Below, piece by piece: positions 1 to 8,300 of a stretch of DNA of 22,150 nucleotides (positions are counted from its first letter, which is position 1; each line of letters opens with the position of its first letter). The position numbers were made by a program, and so were the translations under genes. The notes under the pieces were generated by a model. It saw nothing but the letters and a program-made list of their open reading frames with translations. It ran no database searches and was not told the DNA's origin. Source of the stretch: an uncultured bacterium (GTDB lineage Bacteria > Bacillota > Clostridia > Oscillospirales > Ruminococcaceae); assembly GCA_905215965.1 (NCBI GenBank), contig CAJMSD010000016.1:1-22150 (forward strand), in the 5' to 3' direction.

Positions 1-1
1 C

Positions 2-3000
2 ATTCCGAGCTTTATGTCGGGCGGTAAGAATGACATCACAAAGGAGCTTGCCTACAAGGACGGAAAGTACAGCATCACATTGACGGACAGCAACGGCGTC
101 CTTTCCGATTACAGCTTTTCAAGCTCTGACAGCAATGTGAGTGTATCGAAGTCTGGAAATAAGCTGACAATCAGCTCCACCGTAGCTATCAGCGGTTCTG
201 TCCGCATTACGGCAAAGAGGAACAATGTGCCGACTGTCAGCAGCAGTGCAAAGCTCATTGCCTATGGCGACCCGAACTTGCAGGATTTGGTAACAGGTGT
301 GGAGAATGCTGATACCGTGTCTGCATATATCAATATCGAAACGCCGACAGGCACGATTGCCCTCAAAAAGACTTCTGAGGACGGAGTTGTGGAGGGCATC
401 TCTTTTACAATCAAAGGTGATAACTTCAATAAAACAGTTAAGACAGGAAAGGACGGCTCTGTCTCCGTGGAGGGATTATTCCCTGGCACTTATACGGTCA
501 CAGAACAGTCTATTGACCGTTATGAGCCGCAGAAAACCCAGACTGTCACACTTATCGGAGGAAAAACCTCTACTGTGACCTTCAGCAATACTTTGAAGCG
601 TGGCAGTCTGGAAATCGTCAAGACTTCCGAGGACAATCTGGTGGAGGGAATGAAATTCCACCTTTATGGCACATCTTTAAGCGGCTTGCCTGTTGACGAG
701 TATGCCGTGACTGATAAAAACGGACTGGCTAAGTTTGAAAATGTCCTTATCAGTGGCGATACCCCGTATGTGGTTGAGGAAGTGGATACCGCAGTCCGCT
801 ATGTCGTTCCTGCTTCCCAGACAGCTCCGATTGAATGGAACAAGGTCACAAAACGCAGCTTCGACAATGTGTTGAAGAAATTCCAAGTGACTGTGACAAA
901 GACCGATGCAGAAACAGGTTCTCCGCAGGGCGACGCTTCCCTTGCAGGTGCGGTTTACGGCATCTATAAAGGTGAGGAACTGATTGACACCTACACGACT
1001 GATGAAAACGGTCAGTTTACGACCAAGTATTATATCTGTGATAATGATTGGACTGTCCGTGAAATCAGCCCGTCCGAGGGGTATCTTCTGGATACCGCAA
1101 TCCACAAGGTAGGTGCAGAACCAGAGCTATACACGGTAGAGCTGAACAGTACCGCAAACGATGTGAATGAACAGGTCATCAAAGGCAATATCGCACTCAT
1201 CAAGCATACGGATAACGGGGAAACCCAGATTGAAACACCCGAAGAAGGTGCGGTATTTAAAGTGTTCCTCAAATCCGCAGGCAGCTATGAAAATGCAAAG
1301 GAAACCGAGCGTGATGTGCTGACATGTGACGAGAACGGTTTTGCCCAGACAAAGGATATGCCGTATGGCATTTATACCGTCCGCCAGACCTTTGGTTGGG
1401 AGGGGCGTGAACTGATGAAAGACTTTGATGTGTTTATCAGCAAGGACGGTCAGACCTACCGCTACCTTATCAACAACGCTAACTTTGAGAGCTATATCAA
1501 AATCGTAAAGAAAGATGCAGAAACAGGCAATACAATCCCGTATGCAGGTGCAGGCTTCCAGATTTACGACCCGAATGGAAATCTTGTGACTATGACTTTC
1601 ACTTATCCCGAAGTGACGACCATTGACACCTTCTATACTACGGCAGACGGCGACCTTATCACACCGCAGACATTGGAATACGGCAAAGGCTATTCCCTTG
1701 TGGAAGTACAAGCCCCGTATGGGTATGTCTTAAATTCCGAGCCTGTTTATTTTGATGTGGTGCAGGAAAACTCTGAGGAAGAAAGCGGCATTACCGTTAT
1801 TGAGGTAGTACGTTCCAATATGGCACAGAAAGGCACAATTACTGTAGAAAAGTCTGGCGAGGTATTCAGCTCCGTGGCAGGCGATAAGGGGTTGTATCAG
1901 CCGATTTTCTCTGTCAGCGGTCTTGATGGTGCAGTCTATGAGATTACCGCAGCCGAGGATATTGTCACTCTGGACGGAACGGTCAGAGCAAACAAGGGCG
2001 AGGTTGTGGATACCGTTACGACAGGAAAGGACGGTACAGCAAAATCCAAAGAACTGTATCTCGGAAAATATGAGGTTAAGGAAATCACAGCTCCGTATGG
2101 AATGGTGCTGAATGAGGAAGTCCATTCTGTTGAGCTTGTGTATGCAGGACAGAATGTTGATGTAACGGAAACGGCTACTTCTTTCTATAATGAAAGACAG
2201 CGTGTTGAAATCGACCTCATCAAGAGCCTTGCCATTGATGATGCCTACGGCATTGGCAAGAACGGGGAAATCTTTGATGTGACCTTTGGATTGTATGCGG
2301 CAGAGGAACTCACAGCCGCAGACGGAAAGACCATTCCTGCGGACGGTCTGATTGAGGTCATTTCCCTTGATGAAAGCGGTCACGGGAAAGCAATCAGCGA
2401 CCTGCCGATGGGCAGCTATTATGTGCAGGAAATCTCGACCAATTCCGCATATATTGTCAGCGATGTAAAATACCCTGTTATTTTTGAATACGCAGGGCAG
2501 GATACCGAAATTGTCCGCATCACAGCCAATGAGGGCGAAGCTATCACAAATGACATTATTTACGGCTCTGTAAGCGGTAAGAAATCTGATGAGGATGGAA
2601 AGGCTCTGGGAGGTGCAGTTATCGGTATCTTTAAGACAGGAACTACCGAGTTTACAAAAGAAAATGCGATTGCAGCTACCACATCAAAAGATGATGGTAG
2701 TTTTTCTTTTGCCAAAGTGCCGTATGGAACTTGGATAATCCGTGAAATCGAAAGCCCGAAGGGATATGCACTCTCCGAGGAAGAAATCGCCGTAACAATC
2801 GGCAAGGTGGACGAAGTTGTGGAAATCGAACTTGTCAACTACTTCATTAAGGGCAATATCGCTTTGACAAAGGTTGATGAGGATTATCCCGACAACAAGC
2901 TGTCTGGTGCGGTATTTGAGGTTTACTCCGATACCAATGGCGATGGGAAACTGGATAATGACGATACGCTGCTTGGCGAAATGAAAGAACTTGACGGCGG

Positions 3001-3559
3001 CGTTTATCAGATGAGTGAACTCCGCTACGGCAAATATCTGGTAAAGGAAACCAAAGCTCCGACAGGCTTTGTGTTGGATGAAGATGTTTATGCCGTATCC
3101 ATCGAGGAGAACGGAAAGACCTACACCGTGGAAAACAAGGCGGGTGTTGGCTTTATCAATGCAGCACAGAAAGGCTCTCTAAAAATCGTAAAGACTTCCT
3201 CTGACGGTAAGGTGGAGGGCTTCTCTTTCCGTGTGACAGGCGTGGACTATGACCAGACCTTTAAGACAGATAAGAACGGGGAAATCGTGATTGAGGGCTT
3301 GCGGATTGGCGACTATACCGTATCCGAAGTAAGCGACAAGGCTTCCGCAGGATATATCCTTCCTGCCGATAAACAAGTAACGGTAAAGGTGAACGCTACG
3401 GCTATCGTGCAGATGCACAATGAGTTTAGGGATACCCCGAAAACAGGCGATGACTTCAATCTGGGCTTATGGGTAAGCCTTGCAGCTTTGTCTGTTGTCG
3501 GTGCGGGCGTTCTCGGATTTGTCGGCTATAAGAACAGAAAGAAGAAAAAGGAGGACTAA
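2..3559 (+). CDS. CnaB/SpaA-repeat surface adhesin, sortase-anchored (5' truncated)
   Basis: Large cell-wall protein, probably used for adhesion or cell-cell contact during transfer. The frame is open to the left edge, so the signal peptide and N-terminus are missing; an internal ATG lies at 14. About 1185 residues are visible. About ten CnaB-type beta domains follow a short Ig-like stretch, each opening with a strand such as GTIALKKT, GSLEIVKT or GNIALTKV and most ending with a YxVxE(x)AP-GY type strand. These domains usually form Lys-Asn isopeptide bonds helped by a Glu. The C-terminus has a sortase signal: TPKTG at about residue 1141 (counted from the ATG at 14), a hydrophobic segment (LWVSLAALSVVGAGVLGFVG) and a basic tail NRKKKKED. 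The motif is a variant of LPXTG with Thr in place of Leu. Such adhesins are regular cargo of clostridial ICEs; the receptor is unknown. Confidence 0.93.
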   Translation: MPSFMSGGKNDITKELAYKDGKYSITLTDSNGVLSDYSFSSSDSNVSVSKSGNKLTISSTVAISGSVRITAKRNNVPTVSSSAKLIAYGDPNLQDLVTGVENADTVSAYINIETPTGTIALKKTSEDGVVEGISFTIKGDNFNKTVKTGKDGSVSVEGLFPGTYTVTEQSIDRYEPQKTQTVTLIGGKTSTVTFSNTLKRGSLEIVKTSEDNLVEGMKFHLYGTSLSGLPVDEYAVTDKNGLAKFENVLISGDTPYVVEEVDTAVRYVVPASQTAPIEWNKVTKRSFDNVLKKFQVTVTKTDAETGSPQGDASLAGAVYGIYKGEELIDTYTTDENGQFTTKYYICDNDWTVREISPSEGYLLDTAIHKVGAEPELYTVELNSTANDVNEQVIKGNIALIKHTDNGETQIETPEEGAVFKVFLKSAGSYENAKETERDVLTCDENGFAQTKDMPYGIYTVRQTFGWEGRELMKDFDVFISKDGQTYRYLINNANFESYIKIVKKDAETGNTIPYAGAGFQIYDPNGNLVTMTFTYPEVTTIDTFYTTADGDLITPQTLEYGKGYSLVEVQAPYGYVLNSEPVYFDVVQENSEEESGITVIEVVRSNMAQKGTITVEKSGEVFSSVAGDKGLYQPIFSVSGLDGAVYEITAAEDIVTLDGTVRANKGEVVDTVTTGKDGTAKSKELYLGKYEVKEITAPYGMVLNEEVHSVELVYAGQNVDVTETATSFYNERQRVEIDLIKSLAIDDAYGIGKNGEIFDVTFGLYAAEELTAADGKTIPADGLIEVISLDESGHGKAISDLPMGSYYVQEISTNSAYIVSDVKYPVIFEYAGQDTEIVRITANEGEAITNDIIYGSVSGKKSDEDGKALGGAVIGIFKTGTTEFTKENAIAATTSKDDGSFSFAKVPYGTWIIREIESPKGYALSEEEIAVTIGKVDEVVEIELVNYFIKGNIALTKVDEDYPDNKLSGAVFEVYSDTNGDGKLDNDDTLLGEMKELDGGVYQMSELRYGKYLVKETKAPTGFVLDEDVYAVSIEENGKTYTVENKAGVGFINAAQKGSLKIVKTSSDGKVEGFSFRVTGVDYDQTFKTDKNGEIVIEGLRIGDYTVSEVSDKASAGYILPADKQVTVKVNATAIVQMHNEFRDTPKTGDDFNLGLWVSLAALSVVGAGVLGFVGYKNRKKKKED

Positions 3560-3562
3560 TTG

Positions 3563-3655
3563 ATGGACGCTAAAACCATTATCGCAATCGTGCTTGTCGT
3601 GTTCATTGTGGGTGCGGCGGTATGGCTGAATATCCGTAACAGAAAGAATAAGTAA
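3563..3655 (+). CDS. 30-residue single-pass membrane peptide
   Basis: A tiny open frame starts three bases after the adhesin stop. Its ATG follows the GGAGG at 3550-3554 with 8 bases between. The product has a short polar N-terminus (MDAKT), one hydrophobic helix (IIAIVLVVFIVGAAVWL, about residues 6-22) and a basic tail (NIRNRKNK). The positive-inside rule predicts the C-terminus in the cytoplasm. It is read with the adhesin and lies before the terminator at 3663. I do not recognise the family. Its position suggests a small partner for export or anchoring of the adhesin, but that is inference. The ribosome site and tight spacing argue that it is translated. Confidence 0.6.
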   Translation: MDAKTIIAIVLVVFIVGAAVWLNIRNRKNK

Positions 3656-3662
3656 GTGGTTT

Positions 3663-3692
3663 GGGCGGCTGAAAGATGCCGCCCTTTCCTTT
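3663..3692 (+). terminator. Rho-independent terminator-like hairpin
   Basis: GGGCGGC (3663-3669) pairs perfectly with GCCGCCC (3678-3684) around an 8-base loop. A T-rich tail TTTCCTTT follows at 3685-3692. It closes the adhesin/membrane-peptide unit. The tail is interrupted by two C residues, so termination may be partial and allow readthrough into the next genes. Confidence 0.6.
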
Positions 3693-3704
3693 ATGGAGGT
3701 AAAG

Positions 3705-4007
3705 ATGAGAAACCTAAAAACCATTGAAAAGAAAGTCAGGGCTGTTCTGGAAAAGAATGAAGATGCCAGAAATGACGATATGGTGCTGTATCTTGCACTT
3801 TGTAATGCCTGTCTGAAGGATGCAGGGGCAATGCCGCTTGCAGAGATAATGACGCAGCACAAATATCTCGGTCTGCCGAGCTTTGAGAGCGTCAGCAGGA
3901 CACGCCGCAAGCTGCAGGCACGGTATCCAGAGCTTGCAGGGAGCCGCCCTATTCAAAAAATGAGAGCTACGGGCGAGAAAGCCTATCGGCGTTATGCCAA
4001 AGAATAG
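3705..4007 (+). CDS. Conserved ICE accessory protein, 100 aa, unknown function
   Basis: Small basic, mostly helical protein. I chose ATG 3705 because GGAGG at 3695-3699 lies 5 bases upstream; an in-frame ATG at 3693 overlaps that site and would add only four residues. The second half contains YLGLPSFESVSRTRRKLQ (about residues 53-70), which looks like a recognition-helix segment. A DNA-binding or helix-turn-helix role is possible but not shown. No catalytic motif or membrane segment is visible. It opens a run of short, closely spaced genes leading to the helicase and is followed 10 bases later by the next start. I know similar proteins only as hypotheticals in clostridial conjugative elements. 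Confidence 0.75.
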   Translation: MRNLKTIEKKVRAVLEKNEDARNDDMVLYLALCNACLKDAGAMPLAEIMTQHKYLGLPSFESVSRTRRKLQARYPELAGSRPIQKMRATGEKAYRRYAKE

Positions 4008-4017
4008 AGAGGTGCTT

Positions 4018-4290
4018 ATGGACGAAGAAAAACGCTCCAATCAGAACTATGAAATCATTGAGAGCTGTACTATCGGGAGTACAGAGCTTGTCATCGGTCA
4101 CAATCCCAACGCACCCAACCCTTATGTGTGTTGGTACTGCAAGGGCGGCTCAAATTATTTCTGGGGTTATTACACGAATGAGCTTGATGATGCACGGCAA
4201 AAGCTGAATGAACGATACCAGTCAGAGTGCCGTATGCCCTATAATCAGCCTGCCCAGAAGCAGAAAAACGGTGATGACCGTGAGCGATAA
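4018..4290 (+). CDS. Hypothetical ICE protein, 90 aa
   Basis: Acidic and polar small protein. Start ATG 4018 follows GAGAGG (4007-4012) by 5 bases; the longer frame from 3994 would overlap the previous gene and has no better site. The central part YVCWYCKGGSNYFWGYYTNE (about residues 41-60) is rich in aromatic residues and glycine and contains a CxxC pair. It resembles a small beta-sheet domain, but I do not recognise the family. The 3' end overlaps the next gene by 17 bases, suggesting translational coupling within the accessory operon. No function is assigned. Confidence 0.7.
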   Translation: MDEEKRSNQNYEIIESCTIGSTELVIGHNPNAPNPYVCWYCKGGSNYFWGYYTNELDDARQKLNERYQSECRMPYNQPAQKQKNGDDRER

Positions 4291-4426
4291 AATAAAATAT
4301 GACTGCACGACCTGTCCTTATCCCCGATATAAGGATGGGTCAGTTATTTTCTGCGATGTCTGTATCCGCAAGATTTTAGACAAGCAGAAGGAGAAAAAGG
4401 AAAGAAAGGAGCAGCCGAATGAGTAA
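4274..4426 (+). CDS. Small CxxC...CxxC zinc-knuckle-like protein, 50 aa
   Basis: Short protein with four cysteines as C11xxC14 and C27xxC30, the spacing of a zinc ribbon or knuckle. A strongly charged Lys/Glu C-terminal tail (about residues 37-50) follows. The metal ligands are read from sequence; zinc binding is inference. The start is uncertain: ATG 4274 and GTG 4280 are both in frame, and the longer frame to 4208 lies inside the previous gene. The gene overlaps its upstream neighbour by 17 bases and its downstream neighbour by 8 (GAATGAGTAATG), so coupled translation is likely. It could be an RNA- or DNA-binding accessory factor. I do not recognise a named family. Confidence 0.6.
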   Translation: MTVSDKIKYDCTTCPYPRYKDGSVIFCDVCIRKILDKQKEKKERKEQPNE

Positions 4427-5126
4427 TGAAATAAAGACAAGACCTTTAACCCCGACAGAACAGAAATACACCTATGCCCAGAGCATGCAGCTTGAGGGGC
4501 AGACAGGCACTATCGGGCATCTGCGTGGTGACTTTGCCACAACGGGCTATGGCTTTTACACCACTTGGTTTGATACCAGACCCCAATGGAAATCTGACGA
4601 ATTTAAGGCAGACCTTGATACGGTCATCAATGCTTTACGGGAGGATAAAGGGCTTTTGCATAACCGCTATGATATGAGTGCGTTTGCAAGGCATTTTCCC
4701 GAAAGTGTTATTAAGGGCAACTATTGTACTGAGTACGGTTTCCGTGTAGATACGGAGAAACACGCTTTTCTGCTTCGGTGCAATCCCACCAAAGGCGACT
4801 ATAATTTTTATTGCTATTGCTATGTGAAGGAATGGCTTGATAAGCATATCCAGAAAGCAGAACAAGGTATCCGATTTATTGACCCTCAATATAAAGAACT
4901 GTTCCGTATCTCCGACGGCGGAAAGGTCTTTGTCACGACTTCTTGGGGAGAGAAACGGGAGTATCCCTGCCGCTTCATTGATGAATACCATACCGAAGTC
5001 GGCAGCAATCTGTACCACATCTGCGAGTTTGCCGAGCGTATGCAGAAAAACGGGGCGACCTATGAGCCGAAACCTGCGGAGCAAACGCCGCAGAAAGAAC
5101 CGAAGCACAAGGATTTAGAACGATAA
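4419..5126 (+). CDS. Conserved ICE protein of unknown function, 235 aa
   Basis: Soluble protein without signal peptide or membrane segments. ATG 4419 has GGAG at 4408-4411, seven bases upstream. The sequence is rich in aromatic residues in its first two thirds (for example YGFYTTWFDTRPQW near residue 44 and YNFYCYCYVKEWLDKHI near residue 128). It ends in a Pro/Lys/Glu tail (PKPAEQTPQKEPKHKDLER). No enzyme motif is evident. It may be related to the polyvalent-protein-associated domains common in conjugative elements, but I cannot assign one. It lies between the CxxC protein and a 68-residue protein, in the operon that runs into the helicase-methylase gene. Confidence 0.8.
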   Translation: MSNEIKTRPLTPTEQKYTYAQSMQLEGQTGTIGHLRGDFATTGYGFYTTWFDTRPQWKSDEFKADLDTVINALREDKGLLHNRYDMSAFARHFPESVIKGNYCTEYGFRVDTEKHAFLLRCNPTKGDYNFYCYCYVKEWLDKHIQKAEQGIRFIDPQYKELFRISDGGKVFVTTSWGEKREYPCRFIDEYHTEVGSNLYHICEFAERMQKNGATYEPKPAEQTPQKEPKHKDLER

Positions 5127-5140
5127 GGAGGATTTAGAAT

Positions 5141-5347
5141 ATGGCTGTTAATCAGAAAGCCGTCAAAGTCTTGAATAAGGTCTTGGAAGCAGGCTTCACC
5201 GATGAAAAAGCGATTGCCGCTATGACTATGGACGATATTCTTTCTATGCAGGGCATCACGGTTGCGGATATTACTCTCATCAATGACCTGCAAAAGAGCA
5301 TTAAATCGAACAAGGTCATTTCTTTTCTTGGCGGTGGTGCGGAGTGA
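5141..5347 (+). CDS. Small conserved helical protein, 68 aa
   Basis: ATG 5141 has an excellent ribosome site (AAGGAGG, 5126-5132) 8 bases upstream. The product is compact and probably all helical: a first helix (KAVKVLNKVLEAGF), then DEKAIAAMTMDDILSM and a third helix (VADITLINDLQKSIKSN). The middle reads like a SAP- or HeH-type or HTH-like small DNA-binding fold, but this is only an impression. Proteins like it occur immediately upstream of helicase-methylase genes in related elements. The stop TGA (5345-5347) overlaps a GTG at 5344 that opens an 11-codon frame leading to the helicase ribosome site. Confidence 0.75.
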   Translation: MAVNQKAVKVLNKVLEAGFTDEKAIAAMTMDDILSMQGITVADITLINDLQKSIKSNKVISFLGGGAE

Positions 5348-5394
5348 GCAAAAAGGAATATTTGAAACAAAAACGATAAGGAGGTGTAGGTTGA

Positions 5395-8300
5395 ATGGCT
5401 GCGAAGTATCAGCTAATCACAGAGCTGTATCGGCGTACAGGCGTTGCGGTTGCAAAAAGTCCGCAGGCGTGGCAGGGCTTTCTGTCCTCTGCCTGCCGCA
5501 ACTATAAATGCCGTTTTGACGAACAGCTTTTAATATACGCCCAACGCCCCGATGCTGTCGCCGTTGCGAAGCTCGAAACTTGGAACAGGCAGTTCAAGCG
5601 TTGGGTCAATAAGGACAGCAAGGGTATTGCCGTATTTGACCCGAAAGGTCGCAGGAATACGCTGAAATACTATTTTGATGTGTCCGACACCCACGAGGGC
5701 TATTATGGCAGCCGCCCTGTTCCGATATGGCAGATGGATGAGCGATACGAGCAGGCTGTTATGGAAAGGCTCTCGGACAGGTTTGGAGATGTGGAAAGCA
5801 CTGACCTTGCTTCTGCCTTAATGGAAACGGCAAAGAACGCCGTGGAGGACAATCTGCAAGACTATTTTTCTCAGTTAAAGGACTGCACGAAAGACAGCTT
5901 TTTGGAAGAACTGGATGACTTTAATATAGAAGTCGTTTACAGGCGGCTGGCAGCAAACAGCGTTGCTTTTATGCTGATCAGCCGCTGCGGTCTGGATACG
6001 AATGAGTTTTTTGACCGTGATGATTTTGCGGATATTGTAAATTTCAATACCCCTGCAACGATAAACGCCATCGGCGTTGCCACGAGCGATATTGCGGAAA
6101 TGGCGTTACGGGAAATCTCACAGTCTATCCGAAATGTGCAAATGGCGGAAAAAGACCAGAATCGCACCTTTGCACAAAGAACGCAGGCTCAGTATGATAA
6201 AGGCAGACCACAACCCGAAAGGAGCGAATACAATGAGCAAAATCACTTACAGCAGACAGGGGGATTATCTTATTCCCGACCTAACATTACCGACAGAGCC
6301 AGAGCTTCCGCTTGGCAGGTACGCTTTGATGCACAGGGATTATCTGGAGAAGCACAAGCGAGTGACCTATCTCAATCTGCTGACATCGGGCAGGCTGAAC
6401 GGGCATCTGCACGAGGTAGAGCAGACAGCACTCCAGAGGTTGGAGCTTCTGACGAAGCAGCTCTCAGCCGAGCAGGGCGTGACAGAGGAACTGAAAGAGA
6501 AAGCACCGATGCAGTGGGTCGGACTGATGAACAACATCCGCAGCCAAGCGGAGGAAGTGATACTGACCGAACTGATTTACAAGTAAGCGTTGCCAAAGAG
6601 GATGAGGTCAGGGTCAATCTTCCAACCGTAGATGAACAAATCGAAATGATAGCAAAAGCAGAGGACGAAAAAGCCGCTGCTTTTGCTATTTCCAAAGAAG
6701 ATATTGACTCCGTGCTTCAGAAAGGCAGCGGTGTTGCGGACGGAAAATACCGCATCTACCGCCAATTCCAAAAGGGCGTGGACAGACAGAAAAATATTGA
6801 GTTCCTTAAAAATGAGTATGGAACGGGCGGCGGTACGCACATCTTCCCCGATGGTTTCAGCGGTCATTCTTGGCATGACAGCAAAGGTCTTGCCATTGAC
6901 CGAAACGGCACTTATACCAATCACGACCTTGTGTTGAAATGGTCACAGGTTGAAAAGCGTCTGCGTGAGCTGATTAAGGATAACTGCTATCTCAATCCGA
7001 AAGAAAAAGACCATTATGCCGATTATCTGGAGAGCGTGTCAGCTCCCCAATATGAGATTGACACCCAGAGGAAAATAGCAAGGCAGCGTTTTATTGACGC
7101 CCACCGTGACCTGCCGCCTGCCGACAAACGGGATACCCTTGCTTTGCGGCTATCTGACTTTATCCGTGACTTGGACAGGTACGAAAAAGACTTGTTATCT
7201 GCTGTGGAACGAAGCGACCTTGCAGATGTTACCGCCGAGCAAATGGAACAGCACCTGTCCGACCCCTCAACTGTTCAACAGCTCATAGACTTTCTTGCAC
7301 AGGTACAATGGAAAACGACCTCGGTTTTCAGCCGCAGTAATGGGTGGAAGTTTACCGAGGAATTAAGGGAGCTGCACCCACTCCGTTACCTCTACAATGA
7401 GGGCGATGTGGTGTATATCGGTGCGGATAAATATGAGATTGCAACACTTACCGAGGAAAAGGTTTATCTGCAAAATGCCGAGTTCCCTATCTTGGGACAG
7501 GAATACAGCCGAGCCGACTTTGAAGAAAAGCTAACGGAAAATCCTGCAAATGACCATTTGAAAGTGGTCGTAACCGAGAAACAGAGGACAGAAACACCGT
7601 CCGAGAAAAAGCAGGACGGAATACAGTTTTCTATCGGTTTTTCCAAACACCCTGCCTTTTATGACAGACAGTTTTATGACCGCTATACGGATTTGAGCTT
7701 TGCTCTGGGGAATAAGCTGCTTGGTATTTTGGACGAGAAACAGCACCGTGAGCGTGAGGGCGATAAAAATATCGGGTGGTATCACAAGACCGATTTTGTT
7801 ATCAAGGCTGTTATCGGCGGCGAGGAATTTAACTATGAAGGGCGGTTTGATATTGGCGATGGTGAGGGTGATTTAATTGCCCACATTAAGAATTTTTACG
7901 ATTATGCCTTATCGCCAAAGGGCGAACAGCTATATGGAGATGACCGAGAAAGCCTGCTCCGTGGCAGAGGTGAGTTTATCCCATTCTTGGAACAGCACAC
8001 CGAGCTGACCAAAGAGGACGAGAAGCTCCTTGATGAGATTATGGCTACCGAAAGTGATTGGTACAGGACAGCCGAGGAAGCCGAAGAAAAACCACAGGCG
8101 TATGCCGATATAATGAATGGCTCAGAAGCTCCTGCCATTGAAATGGAGAAATCCGCAGACGACCTCATAGGCAGGGAAATCATCATAGATAACCGTAAAT
8201 ATCTCATTGAGAACATTGGCAAAATCAGCGGCGATGTGTCCCTGCGTGACATCACATTCCAGAACAATGTGGGTTTTCCGATAAACCGAGTGGAGAAAAT

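Noticed and set aside
1730..2383. 217-codon open frame on the minus strand
   Set aside because: It lies wholly within the adhesin gene, has no matching domain, and long antisense frames are expected opposite this codon usage.
6233..6586. Frameshift or assembly error as the explanation of the tnpV overlap
   Set aside because: The helicase frame stays open on both sides and through the region, and tnpV has its own start, ribosome site and stop; an error would break one of them.
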